From Vicugna pacos (Eukaryota > Chordata > Mammalia > Artiodactyla > Camelidae): 64,000 bases of DNA. Each line of letters begins with the position of its first letter. Position 1 is the stretch's first letter. A program made the translations under genes and the position numbers. The stretch spans positions 19,569,597 through 19,633,596 of the forward strand of contig NC_133021.1 in the NCBI RefSeq assembly GCF_048564905.1, written 5' to 3'. Under the pieces are notes generated by a model. The model did not search any database and was not told the DNA's origin. It saw nothing but the letters and a program-made list of their open reading frames with translations. Positions 12,501 to 23,611 of this stretch are shown here, in pieces.

Positions 12501-13626
12501 CAGATAAACAGAAAAATGGATGAAAAAAGATAATAAGAAATGTAACTTGTATATAGTAGAAATTGGTCTCCTATAAACTGTAATGTAATAAACGTTGAGA
12601 TTAACTTAATGACAAAGTGCTGATGAGAAGACGCAGATAACTTAAAGAAAGACCTAAGAACTAGCGAGAAGGAAGATTTTTTAGAGTTCCCTTCAATTAC
12701 AATTTCTTATAAATAGGCATGTATGTCTCTTTACAATTTCCCCTCAACTTTGAGGATAAGGAAGACTGGTAGGCAAGGAGACATGATTTGAAGACTAATA
12801 ATTGAAAAACAACTAGAAATAGTCAGTTTACCGAAATCAGCCTTTTTATCTCATTTCAATTAACTGAAATTCTAAGAGACAGGCAGCTTTGAGAACTTAC
12901 TAATCTAGCACTCACTCTTCATTTTCCTTTCCTCAGAGAGAAAATAAAATATTATGGAACCATTTTTAATCTTCTCAGTAATAAAACAAATGTAGTGTCC
13001 TTTGGCAGTATTTAAATTAAATACAATTTTTCCTTTACCTTACTTAAAGCTTGTTTGTAAGGGAAGGTAAGACTGCCTCACCTTTATGTTGCAGCACAAT
13101 GCTTCTCCATATCACACAGATTGGCTTTGAACTTTTGAAATTCAAATTACTAATCTGTTATCTGTTTCTGATAAACTGATTGAATATTATCTGATTTTTA
13201 ACAATTGTACTCTTGAAAATTTTTCCTTGGATGGGATGAATATTTATGTCATTAATTATGCATTAAGCTATAGAATACAGCTAGGCATCTCTCTTTTTAA
13301 GTAAAAGGAGGTAGACACAGGGAGCTGAGAATGCAGGATCTACATCAAGAACAGGATCTGCACCAGTGTTACACACAAGAACGAAGCCAAAAGAGGATTT
13401 CATTGTGAACCACAAGATGATGGATTACAGAGGCTTCCAAAGAGGAAGGTTGAATTCATCTTTTCCAGGCTTAACCTTTTGTTTCTAGATAGTGAAATCT
13501 ATGGATAAGTCTATGAATTATAATGAGTGCAACATAATGAAGTATGTTGCAGACTGAGTCAGCAGATCCCGTGACCAACACTCTGCGCTGTACATTCACA
13601 GCTGATGTGCTCAATTTCATACATAC

Positions 13627-13779
13627 TTGATCTGCAATTTGGTGTAATTTCCTCTCTAAATGCTGTGTCTTATTTTCTGCATTAGTCTGATGCCGTGCTG
13701 TCACCTCCAGGGAAGCTTCCAACATGGACACTTTCTTTCGGGTGTCAGTCAGTTCTTGTTGAAGCCGTCTCACACAGGC
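13627..13779 (-). CDS. Exon 23: coiled-coil exon
   Basis: A 153-nt, phase 0/0 exon between CTTTTTAG and GTATGTATG. VRRLQQELTDTRKKVSMLE and EASLEVTARHQ match ANKRD26 VRQLQQELADTLKKQSMSE and EASLEVTSRYR. It is open throughout. The open frame that runs on past the donor is intron. Confidence 0.85.
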
Positions 13780-15232
13780 CTAAAAAGATAACTCTGTTAC
13801 TGATTTTTAAGTCACCTTATCATTCAGTTACATTAATAATATATAACTCCAGCATATGGACTTTGAGAACTATCCCCACAGACATCAGTTCACCTTCTTT
13901 TCCCCGTAGGCACACATTCTTGTTTACCGACTTTTGTTAAAGACACAGAAGGCGTGGCCCTCCTGCCTTACCAACAGTAAGTTAACTTAGACATGGATGC
14001 AGCCCCACCAGCCACTTCCTGCCCCTCCCAGGAAGTGTCCGAGCTTCACCCCCACTGAAGTCTCAAGCAGAAAAGGGTGTGCGGGGGGGATGAGTGGTGG
14101 TAAGTTCCACACTGTGGAGCATTCTCCCTCTTTCTCATTAGAGGCTTAAGTTCAGAGTTCACATATTCAACTTGGTGCTTAAATCCTTCCAATAGACTCC
14201 CATCTCACAATAAAAATGAGGTTATTCCAATGGCCTTTGGGGACCCTAGACAACCTGGCCTCCCCTGCCTCCTGGACTGCAGCTCCTACAGCTCCCCCCA
14301 CCCCTCCCACTCACTCCCTTCCTGCCACTCGGGACTCTGGCCACTTCTCCTCAGTCTGAAAATGGGACCCCAATGCCAAGCTCGTACAGCACAGACCACT
14401 CCAGTTCCTCTGTACTGGACAAACTTAGATCCAAATGACAGTAACTGAGCCTTGGAATGAGAATTGTGAGCAAATTATTTGAAAAAATGTTCAAAGTAAA
14501 TTATAAATAGATGGGGGAAGACTAAGGCAAACACAGTTTTGCTAAAATTCACATTTGTCCCAAATTATGACTGAATGAAAAGTAGATGCCTTTAAGGAGT
14601 GGAGAGGTCACAACAATACATGATTTGAGATGGAAATATTTCTAAATTTAATTCCAATTGACATGAATAAAAATAAAATTATATCAACTAAAAATGTATG
14701 AAAAGCTACTGAAGGAAAAGTACTACAAGATGCAGCGTTTACACATCGGTTCATCTGGGAAATCTGGATTTGACTGTCAAGGTGACCCACACAACTGAAT
14801 CTTCTCTCTCTGTCTTTTCTTTTACTTTTTTTGTTCACACAACTGAATCTTAATTTCAAAATACTCATTTTAGGTATGAGCATTTCATTTATCTGCTTCA
14901 TCACAATACTAAAATGTGGTGACAGAAAGGTTAAAATGATTTGGGTAGTATAAGACTAAATTACTATTACCTGCCTGTACCTGTCAACAACTTACAGCTT
15001 AATCTCTTAAAATTTCAGGTGACAAGGCATATTTACTCAAAGTAAAGCACCTCTCAGGTCTAATTTTTGTTTGCTGGATACAACATATGCTTTTAGGCTG
15101 CTTTACAGTGTATATATTTATAGCCCATGCATTTTTAACATTCAACTAGTTTCAACATTTAGCTTTCATCAGACATTACTTTGAATTTTCTTTGAGGAAG
15201 TCTGAAAATTAGTTCTGTTTCTGGGTACTTAC
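13780..15232 (-). other. Intron 22
   Basis: Contains an L2 fragment, listed separately. No exon is recognised elsewhere. Confidence 0.55.
14165..14400 (+). repeat. L2 fragment (probable)
   Basis: A C-rich coding-like stretch with TAAATCCTTCCAATAGACTC and a run of CTCC/CTTCC words resembles the L2 3' ORF end. Diverged and approximate. Confidence 0.4.
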
Positions 15233-15769
15233 TTGCATTTCTGCTCTGTCAGTTTCATACTGATACATTCTGTCTTTTACACATTTGCATTCATTGATTG
15301 ATTTCTTGTTTCCTTCCTCCAGCATCAGAAGTTGTTTACGCATGGCTTTACTCATATGATCTGGAAACGGCTCTGGGGTATTAATTGTCTTTTTACTTTT
15401 GGCTTCATTTTGAACAACATCCAGTTACTGTTGAAGCAACATGTTTTCACTTTGTAGTTCACACAATCTCTCCTCCAAGGATGCTTGCTTTCCAGCGTAT
15501 TTATTGACTTTCCCTTGTTTGTGCTGATACAAGGGTTCAATTTTCTTGTTTGAACACTGGGCTTGGCTTTGGTCTCTATGCACACATTCTAACACCGTCA
15601 CTGGTCTAAGAGCATCTCTCCTGGGATGTAGCTCAATTTCTGGGCCACGGAATTGACTTTCAGCTTCAGAAAGTTGCTGAGGAAGCACCTTGCCATTATC
15701 TTTTGGGTCAGACACCTCAAAATTCATTGTGTCCTGTAAGTGAAACCACTCATCTCTTACTCTTTGAAC
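15233..15769 (-). pseudogene. Exon 22: large coiled-coil exon with in-frame TAA
   Basis: A 537-nt exon between GTGTACAG and GTAAGTACC. RDEWFHLQDTMNFEVS, GKVNKYAGKQASLEERL and LQSENMLLQQ match CCDC144/ANKRD26. A TAA at 15425-15427 falls where the family has a glutamine. The same frame then resumes with family sequence (LLMLEEGNKKSINEC, RMYQYE) as far as the donor. A few codons present in ANKRD26 are missing just before LLMLEE. Confidence 0.85.
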
Positions 15770-16380
15770 TGTACACAATAAACTGACATATCACAATTTC
15801 CTTTGAAGTGAAAGACTAATCTTCAAGTTTATACAACAAAAAAGCTTGCAATAACTGGATATCTAACTGGAAAAACTTAAGGTGGATACAAATCTCAAAC
15901 TTTAAACAAGCAGAAATCCCCAAAAGTTCAAAAATTTAATTAAAGACAGTGAATCCATGAAAGTAAAAAAGAAATCACAAAAGAATATTTAAGAAGCTCA
16001 GAACTGGAAAGGCTTTTCTTTCTCTGAAATACAACAAACCCAGAAGACTTAAAATAAAAAATTAATAAATCTGACTACACTTAAAAATTATATCTGATAT
16101 CTAATCTTTACAGCTACCCCCTCAGTAAGAGCCTTAGCTCTGATTATATAACAATTTACCTTCCATTCCTTCATTCAGAAAAGACACAGAGCATCTACTA
16201 GATGCCAAGAACACCAAGAAATTAGTAAGTTAAGCTCTAAATGTCATAGTTCATATTTAGGTTGAGATAACTTTTTAAATTTGTTTTAAATGAAAATATA
16301 GATTAATTCAAAGGAATATTATAAATAATATTGATGAAACAGTGTTAGAGATATGAAATTTTCACCTAAGGCTAATTTAC
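15770..16380 (-). other. Intron 21, missing coiled-coil exons
   Basis: ANKRD26 has a long block (SHSHEEEKDL to TSKRELELA) between the sequences of exons 21 and 22. I see no remnant of it in these 611 bases. The block has probably been deleted or is degraded beyond recognition. Confidence 0.55.
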
Positions 16381-16554
16381 CTGACTCAGTTTATTCCTTA
16401 TGCTCTTCAGTTCAAATTCTAGTGGTTGGACAGTGCTTTCAAGTTGCTGTTTTGGGAAAACTTGTTCACTGTATTGTTTCTCCCTTAAAATTAATTTTGT
16501 TAGAAAATGAAAAGTTCATTTATGATCTGGTTCTTCACATGCCGGTTTATTACC
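16381..16554 (-). pseudogene. Exon 21: coiled-coil exon, frame broken
   Basis: The donor half reads EKQYSEQVFPKQQLE, then LEFELKSIRNKLSQ, and matches RKEEQYRKEVEVKQQLE and LEMELRTVKSNLNQ. From the likely acceptor (CATTAG at the upper end) the expected frame reads RVINRHVKNQIINELFIF and then stops. The two halves are therefore in different frames. The acceptor border is less certain than the donor border (GTAAATTAG). Confidence 0.65.
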
Positions 16555-17560
16555 CTAATGGAATTTCTATGTTCTCATTTTTTTTTCATTTCTAAGTCTC
16601 ACATTTTAAATTCCTCACTTCAATCTCTTCATAAAGATATATATATATTTGAAAAGTAGCAATGATAAGACATAATGCTACTGAGTTGCAGTCAAGAGTA
16701 ACTCTGGTGAATAGTGTAGGAAAGAAATTTTGCAATTATTCAGTAAGCTATGAGTTGGAAATTACCCTTTTTTTCCCCACATAGTCATAAATTACTCCTT
16801 TATTAGAACAGAGAATTTAGTTACTAATTAAGAGGAGTTGCTGTTTAGAAACAAGTTTATAAGTTCATGAGAAATAAAATTTCAACTTCATGAAATATTA
16901 CAGGTACTCCTAAATGATCTACAGTGGGAGGTAACATCCACAGATGTCTTTTCCAGAACACAGATCCGCTAATTAGCATAATCCAAGGCGAGGCTGGGGA
17001 GTCTACTCCCTGACGCCCTACACTTTATGTTTCTTCTTTTGCAACACTTTGAACTTACCTTGTTGACTATTATTTATTTAGTGAATCATTTTTAAATCCC
17101 TTTTGAAACAAGGCAGGATCCATAGTAAGTAATTAAACAATAGAGTAATCTGTGCTTTCAGCATAGACCTTTGAACTGATCTTATCTCTGCATGAGAGAG
17201 ATGCTGAAGAAACTAACCAGTAATCACTTTCCACTTTACTTTTTATTCCATCTATTCATATGTCAAGAATAAAACTGCATAAATTTTTTTTAAGTTTCTG
17301 CCTTGAGAGAAATGTTCATTTCATAATTCTGCAAGTGAGAATGTAAAAGTAATATAAACTTTCTGGAGGACAACATAGAATGAGGCGATATATATATATT
17401 GCTGTGTTATTTCCAAGAGTCTCATATTCCACAATACTAAAGAAAATTTCTCCCCTGTAAAATCCCAAAAGGTCAGTTAGCAATGGTAAGACTTCTCCTA
17501 CATATCTACAGTATTAAATACAGAGTTCAAAGATTTCTTCAAAACCAAGAAATTCAGTAC
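16555..17560 (-). other. Intron 20
   Basis: AT-rich sequence with short TA runs near 16637 and 17388. No feature recognised. Confidence 0.55.
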
Positions 17561-17774
17561 CTCAGACTGCAGAGCTCTCGTTCCCACGCCACATTTTGAC
17601 GTTCTAACTGTGAATGCATTTCTCTTGCTTCCAAAAGCTCTTTTTGCAGCTTGTTAACCTTACTTTCCATTTTTCTAACTTTTCCTCTAAGCAGTTCACA
17701 GTCAGATTCTTTGCATTCTATTAAGCTTCCGAATGAATGAACTGCATTCTGAATTTTCAACAAGGTACCATAAT
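17561..17774 (-). CDS. Exon 20: start of the coiled-coil region
   Basis: A 214-nt exon between TAATGCAG and GTAC. It reads LLKIQNAVHSFGSLIE, SDCELLRGKVRKMESKVN and ERQNVAWERELCSLR. These match ANKRD26 LLKIQDAALSCERLLE, NHCELLTVKIKKMEDKVN and EHQKVEWERELCSLR. It enters in phase 1 and leaves in phase 2, and is fully open. Confidence 0.88.
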
Positions 17775-17984
17775 CTGCATTAGGAAGAAAACACAAATAG
17801 AAATAAAATGAATGAGTAATTTTTGTGTATGAAGGACTGTGCATTTCGCATTCACTCATCCACACATTGAACAGATGGTGCTGAGCATCTATTCTGTGGA
17901 AGACATTCTTCTAAGCTCTGCGGATATTAAAAGAATGACAAAGTAGTATTGTGAACATTATGTAAATAAATCTGACAATTCAGA

Positions 17985-19490
17985 TGAAGTGGGTAAATTC
18001 CTCGAAAGAGAGAAATTACAGAAGCTCAATTAAGAAAGAACACATAAGCTAAAAAGCCCTATATCTTAAAAACCAAAATGAAAGTCCTGTTTAAAGACCT
18101 GACCACAAAGACAATTCCAGTCCCAATGGTTACACTGCTGAATTCTACCCAACATTTTAGGAAAATTTAATACCAGTTCTACACAAATTCTCCTCAAAAA
18201 ATGAAGAGGAAGAAATATGTCCTCATTCTACAGAGCTAGCATTAACCTGAATCCAAAACCAGACAAAGATATTACAAGAAAGAAAACTAATGTCATGAAA
18301 ATGGAGGTAAAAATTCTAAACAAGAGATCAGCAAATTAAATCCAACAATACAGGATAATTCATCACGGCCAAGTGCGGTGTATCCCAACAATGCAGGGCT
18401 GTATTAACATGTAAAAATCAATTAATGTTATTCATCATATTAACAAACTAAAAAAGAAACACCATATGATCATGTCAGTGGATAAAAAGAGGCACTTCCC
18501 AAACCTCAACATCTATTCCTAATAAAAACTTCCAGCCAACTAGGAACTAAGGGAACGTCTTCACTATGACAAAGATCTGTCCTAACCCTACAGCTGACAC
18601 CATATGCAATGGTGAAAAATGGAATGCTTTTCCCAGAAGGTGAGGAACCAGACAGGAATGGCTTCTCTTACTCCTCCTACTCAGCACTATACTGGAGCCA
18701 GTGCAATCAGGCAAAATAAAGAACCAAAAAGCATCTGGATGGGAAATGAAGAGGTAAAACTGTCTGCTAGTCAGCGGGGAATATGATTACATGGTGCGAG
18801 TCAGCTAACTCCAACCTGTGGGCTGGGTTGCTTGCTTTGGTAAATAAAGTTTTACTGAAATACAGTCACGTCCATTAATTTCTGTATTGTCTATGGCTAC
18901 TCTTGTCGCAACAGTGACAGAGCTGATTAGCTGTGACAGAGAATGTATTTATTGGCTGCAAGTCTTAAATGTGAACTATCTTTAGTAAGACAGTAGTTTA
19001 AAGAAGAAAAAGCTTGACCACCTTTGATTACATAGAAAATCTGAGAGAATCCATAAAAAGGCTACTAGAACTAATCAATGGGTTCAGCCAGGTTGGAGGG
19101 CACAGAGTCAGCATACAGAAATCAACTGTATTTCTATCATCAGAAACTAAAATTTAAATTATATTATTTTAAAACAAACAAATAAAAATATACTACTTAC
19201 AACCACACTGAAAAATAAGAAATACAGGTAAACTCATGGAAGATGGAAAGACCCAGACACTAAAAACTCTAAAATATTACTGAGAAAATCAAGGAAGACC
19301 TATATAAGTGGAGAAATAAACTTTGTTCAGGGTTAAAAATTCCATATTGTTAAGAAGTCAGTTTTCCCCAAATTAATCTACAGATTCAACATAATCTACA
19401 TCTAATGTCCAGGACACTAGCAGACTTTTTTTTTTTTCACATTGACAAGCTGATTCTAAAATTCATGTGAAAAGAAGGGTAATAAAATGA
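17985..19490 (+). mobile_element. Old L1 fragment, ORF2 region
   Basis: Recognisable L1 ORF2 sequence: the reverse-transcriptase region (CAACAATGCAGGGCTGTATT, then a degraded IDAEKAFD-type segment, TGTCAGTGGATAAAAAGAGG). A later segment with GTCAGCATACAGAAATCAAC and GTTAAGAAGTCAGTTTTCCC follows. The L1 is split by a hAT insertion at 18793-19025. It is ancient and not open. Confidence 0.7.
18793..19025. mobile_element. hAT-type DNA transposon inserted in L1
   Basis: The element carries GTAAATAAAGTTTTACTGAA and ATTGTCTATGGCTACTC, both typical of one common mammalian hAT family. It is flanked by an exact 8-bp duplication, GATTACAT, at 18785-18792 and 19026-19033, as expected for hAT. The L1 reading resumes after it, so the hAT copy is younger than the L1. 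Confidence 0.7.
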
Positions 19491-19559
19491 AACAAGATGA
19501 AGCCAGAGGACTGCGGCCTTTAACCATGGAGCTGTGAGAAGCAGGAGCTGGATTGTAAG

Positions 19560-19760
19560 CAAGAGGGTAACAAAGATCTGAATTTTAAGAACTATCTAGT
19601 AATCATGGTTGCGGTGTAGACCAAGGTTCCAGGAGGTGGAACGGCGGAGAAGAAAGTCCTGAGGTGATTTCAGCGTTCTAGGAGGGAAGCAGTGATGACC
19701 TGACCTTGGGTGAAGGCGTAGGGGCAGCAGAGTCAACACAAAGCACAGGGAGTGGGAACG
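19560..19760 (-). repeat. L2-like fragment (probable)
   Basis: Words such as GGTTGCGGTGTAGACC and TTCCAGGAGGTGGAAC resemble the reverse complement of an L2-type segment. Weak similarity. Confidence 0.35.
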
Positions 19761-19931
19761 GCCACAGCCCCTGGCTGGCAGCACAGAACACGTCTGATTC
19801 TGCTGTAACACAAAGCAGGTTTCTGAGGCGCAGCGGACTGTAACGTATCCGTGCTCTCCGGGGCAGTACTAGGTGCGCACACGTTACCACGAGATACTTA
19901 AAAAGGCTGTGTGGTCATGCGGGGGTCCTAC

Positions 19932-20073
19932 CTTTACTCTCCAGGACAAGTCGTTCGATTAGCCTCAGGGTATTCTTATAATTAGGGTAAAGCGACTCGC
20001 GGTCCTCGGGAGCTGTTTCCGGTGACAGAGTTAAGTCATCGAGGTCATCCACAGAATTCACCTGCTCTTTGAC
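19932..20073 (-). CDS. Exon 19: linker exon
   Basis: A 142-nt exon between TTTGTAG and GTAGGAC. VDDLDDLTLSPETAPEDRE matches ANKRD26 MDDVDDLTQSSETASEDCE, then LPHSSYKN-like YPNYKN. It enters in phase 0 and leaves in phase 1. Fully open. Confidence 0.85.
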
Positions 20074-20354
20074 CTACAAATAAATAATGCTATTTCACAG
20101 TGTCTCCAACATAGTTATAAAATATGCTCAGTGTACTGAGGTGATAAATATCCATCTTTTTATGAGAGCACAAACACAGACACTTCTTGAAAGAACTGAT
20201 TTTTGTCAAAAGGCTAACTTTATCAATAGTGTTTCTAAATTATTTTTACGTAAATGTCTCTACAACAAAGGAGGATTTTCTGTTTTCCCACTCTATCTTT
20301 TATGAATTTTTTTTACTACAGGATAATATTTTTATAATTAATATTTTACTATAC
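20074..20354 (-). other. Intron 18
   Basis: A short AT-rich intron with nothing recognised. The open frames at 20087-20305 and 20187-20384 are on the opposite strand and look like chance. Confidence 0.5.
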
Positions 20355-20388
20355 CTTGTCCTTTTTAGCAGATGTTTTCTTTGAAGAC
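20355..20388 (-). CDS. Exon 18: 34-nt microexon of the linker
   Basis: The exon encodes SSKKTSAKKDK and matches human PTKKTSNEKNK, which is followed by V as in exon 19. The acceptor follows a T-rich tract and the donor is GTATAG. It enters in phase 2 and leaves in phase 0. It is too short to show as an open frame. Confidence 0.75.
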
Positions 20389-20789
20389 CTAAAAAAAAAA
20401 AAAAGCAATTCATTTCAGCCAAATACTAAATATTGAAAATACAAGAAATATGTTAACCTATTATTTTTTATATAAAATCTTTGCATTGATAATTAATTTT
20501 CAATAAAAGGGGTTAAACAAAAAATGGAAACCTTAACATTAAAGGACAAAGAAAGTATATCAATTATATTATTAACAAAGTATTAAATTTAGATCAAGCA
20601 GACAAACAAAGGAAAAGGAAAAACATAAGGTTACTTGCATTATTTGATAGGAAAAAATATACCAGGATTTTCTTGTTGTTGTCATTTTCAATAAAAACTG
20701 GCATTTAAGGCACTAAAACCTATTTGGAAAGTATTACTTAAGTCCTTATATGAAAGAAACCCTTTTCTAATAATCATGAAATTAGCTTT

Positions 20790-21000
20790 TATGAGGACTT
20801 AGTATGCAACCACTATGCATTACTATCAGCACTTCACATGTCTTAAAGACATTTTAATCCTCTCATCAATTCTGGGAGGTAGGTAATACATTAGGTACTT
20901 TACCCAGGAAGAAAATGAGGCACAGAAAGGCTAAGTCACTTGCTGAAACCCTATGTCTGCCCAGAATTCCAACCCAGGCAATCTGGCTTCAATACTTGCA
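20790..21000 (+). repeat. MIR SINE
   Basis: Typical MIR body: a TTTTAATCCTCTCATCAATT-like stretch, GAAAATGAGGCACAGAAAGG, then CTAAGTCACTTGC and AATTCCAACCCAGGC. Confidence 0.7.
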
Positions 21001-21107
21001 TTTCACAATATGCTAAGAAAGTAATATTTATTTTTAAGTATTTTTAACTAATATAGTAAGTGAATCTCTATTATTATTCTATGTCTAGGTATAGTTATAA
21101 ATAATAA

Positions 21108-21710
21108 TTTCTGGGGCATATATCCAGAAGGAACCCTACTTCAAAATGACACCTGCACCCCAATGTTCATAGCACTATTTACAATAGCCAAGACATGGAA
21201 ACAGTCTAAATGTCCAACAGATGGCTGAATAAAGATGTGGTATATTTATACAATGGAACACTATTCAGCCATAAAAACCGACAACCTAACACCATATGCA
21301 GCAACATGGATGTTCCTAGAGAATGTCGTTCTAAGTGAAGTAAGCCAGAAAGAGAAAGAAAAAAAACATATGAGATCACTCATATGTGGAATCTAAAAAC
21401 AAAAACAAAAACAAAACAAAACATAAAATACAAAACAGAAACAGACTTACAGACATAGAATATAAACTTGTGGTTGCCAAGGGGGCAGAGGGTGGGAAGG
21501 GACAGACTGGGATTTCAAAATGTAGAATACATAAACAAGAGTATACTGTACAGCACAGGGAAATATATATAAAATCTTATGGTAGCTCACAGCAAAAAAA
21601 AATGTGACAATGAATATATGTATGTTCATGTATAACTGAAAAATTGTGCTCTACACTGGAATTTGACACAACATTGTAAAATGACTATGACTCAATTAAA
21701 AAAGTTAAAA
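21108..21710 (+). mobile_element. L1 3' end (ungulate-type)
   Basis: Well-preserved L1 ORF2 end and 3' UTR: AGCACTATTTACAATAGCCA, TATTCAGCCATAAAAACCG, ATATGTGGAATCTAAAAAC, and a 3' end at ATTGTAAAATGACTATGACT with an A-rich tail. 5'-truncated, which is usual for L1. Confidence 0.85.
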
Positions 21711-22798
21711 TAATTGTAATAATAATTTCTGAATCTTAACACCTATTTTTTAAAAATAAAAAGACTTTAGACCTAGGCAATACTGGAAATCACCTTTCAA
21801 TAAAGATTTCCTTTTGCTAAAGAAATTAATCAGTGGCATTCATTATCCATTCAGCTGTTTGTTCATGCATTTGACATGTCCTTATGGAGCAAACAAAACA
21901 TGTTAATGACACTTTCGGTACAGGAATGATGGCTTTTGTAATTTAGAACTGAGTAATCCAAAAGTAATCATCTGTGATAGACTGTTAATAGATTATTATT
22001 CTATTGTATATAAACAAAACCTTCCCCTTCTTCCTAGAATCTAAACAAATATTAAGTTAATATAATCTGATAGTTTACAATAGCATACAAAACCATAGCC
22101 ACCCATGATGATACTGTCAAAGACACTATAATATCTAGAATCATCAAGGAATGATTAAACCCTATTCAGTATGGCCTAAGTGTGTGTATAGTTATGATGA
22201 GTATACAATTTTAAAAAATCTATGTAAAATAGTGTAACTTTAAAGTCATTATCTGCATATTCAATTGTGTAAGACTATTACACTTCAGAACCAATGAATA
22301 AGCCCTTACAACAACTATACATGAATAGATGTTTACTACAATATTTTAAAGATAATGTAACACAATCAATACACTTTCTTATATTGGAAATGCAAACAAG
22401 GTTAAACTGAAAAACATGTCTTCTATGGAATCAATTCCAACAGCATAGAGACATGCTCTACAAACTACCATCTTATCATTAAAAAAAAGAGAAAGGGAAC
22501 CCCCAGGAGCCCCACATCCCCCTTCAGTTATCATCCAGTCCTCTCCTGCCTTCCCAGTGAATGTTCTCTAAGGGGCTGATTAGACCGATTCACTGCAGCC
22601 CAGCTTCCATGGGAACGTAATATTGAAACTACTTCTGTTCAAAGGCACTTGTCCTCATCTTAACCTTTTGGCAGTGTTCCTCTGATAGTTGAGAAATCTC
22701 TTGCCTAGGCCTTTGCACTATATGATGCTGTTCTATTTCCAGAAAAGGTAATCACTGCCAATATGTCTTCACCTAGAAATAAAGAATTTGTAGATTTT

Positions 22799-22800
22799 CC
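22799..22800 (-). other. Degenerate splice donor GG after exon 17
   Basis: Where exon 17 should end in phase 2 (GGCAG), the intron begins GGAAAATC instead of GT. Reading through gives a TAG 26-28 nt further on, at 22773-22775. A GTGAAG immediately before that point could serve as a cryptic donor, but then the stop is included in the exon. Confidence 0.6.
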
Positions 22801-22968
22801 CTGCCATGACCTAGATCTCCTTCACTTAAACTGCTGTTGTCATCCATGTGTAGGAGACCACCCGCCAGTGAGGCAGTCTTCTCAAATACATGTGAAGCCA
22901 CAGATGCTTCTAATGTCCATTTTCCACTTTCATTCTTTACTTCCTTCATAGGCAAGCCAGGAGAGCTA
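22801..22968 (-). pseudogene. Exon 17: linker exon with lost donor
   Basis: Encodes KTASLAGGLLHMDDNSSLSE, matching ANKRD26 KASLLTGGLLQVDDDSSLSE, and MKEVKNESGKW before it. The acceptor is TTTTAAAG, with phase 2 in. Ending at 22801 gives phase 2 out, exactly what exon 18 needs, but the donor dinucleotide is GG. Confidence 0.75.
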
Positions 22969-23456
22969 CTTTAAAACAATCCATAAAAAAGCCAATTTAA
23001 AAAAAAAACTACTAATAAATTTTTAAAAAAACAATTTTTGTAAAATTCCAACTCTTACCCATCTTCAGTCATTTATTAATTCACAGAATGGTTATCAAGT
23101 GCCAACCATAGGCAAGGAAATAGAAATTCTTGCTTCAAAGACAGATATACAACTATGATACAATGTGATATGCAAGAGCTGACATATGGAAAGTAATAAG
23201 TGAGCATAAGGAAGACTTTACAGAAGAGGGGAAATAAACAGGTCATGAGCGAAAGAGACAGGAGGAAATTATTCTACCTAAGAGATTAGAATGTGAGCAC
23301 AAAGATTAGGCATTTGGCATCTAGGAGTGTCCTCGGAACCTGGAAGGAAGAGTGCAAAATACACAGAAGCAAGTACAGAGATGAGACTGGGAAGAAATTC
23401 TGAACAATACTAGGAAAATAATAATTATCTACTGTTGAACATTGATCTAGGCTTAC
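22969..23456 (-). other. Intron 16
   Basis: Mostly a diverged L2-like stretch (listed separately), with an A-rich segment at 22985-23040. Confidence 0.5.
23065..23420 (-). repeat. L2-derived remnant (probable)
   Basis: Begins CAGTCATTTATTAATTCACA with AAGTGCCAACCATAGGCAAG. It continues with purine-rich sequence resembling the reverse complement of L2. Strongly diverged. Confidence 0.45.
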
Positions 23457-23611
23457 CTATCAGAATTTCCTTTCTGCAGAGCAGGAAACTGCTGGTCATC
23501 AGTTTTTCCCCTCTTCCTCCGCTGAGTTAGTCCTTTATAACAGTTGCCATCACACATGGTTTCTGATGCTTTCAGTTCACCACTTTTGTTCCTGTTCTCT
23601 TCTACTTTAAC
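23457..23611 (-). CDS. Exon 16: linker exon
   Basis: A 155-nt exon between CACTAAAG and GTAAGCC. It reads VKVEENRNKSGELKASE then RRKRGKTDDQQFPALQ, matching QKRKSGETDHQQFPRKE in the family. It enters in phase 0 and leaves in phase 2. Fully open. Confidence 0.85.

Larger units (their letters stand above)
10746..13626 (-). other. Intron 23, missing coiled-coil exons
   Basis: In ANKRD26, a block from LQEAQDRHTEAV to INKLKHKI lies between the sequences of exons 23 and 24. I found no trace of it here. The middle of the interval holds a MaLR fossil (11500-12500). A run of 11 G sits near 11628. Confidence 0.55.
17775..19931 (-). other. Intron 19
   Basis: Largely filled by an old L1 (plus strand) with a hAT copy inserted in it. 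A short L2-like tail follows near 19560-19760. Confidence 0.65.
20389..22798 (-). other. Intron 17
   Basis: Contains a MIR and an L1 3' end, listed separately. The remainder is AT-rich with no recognised feature. Confidence 0.55.
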
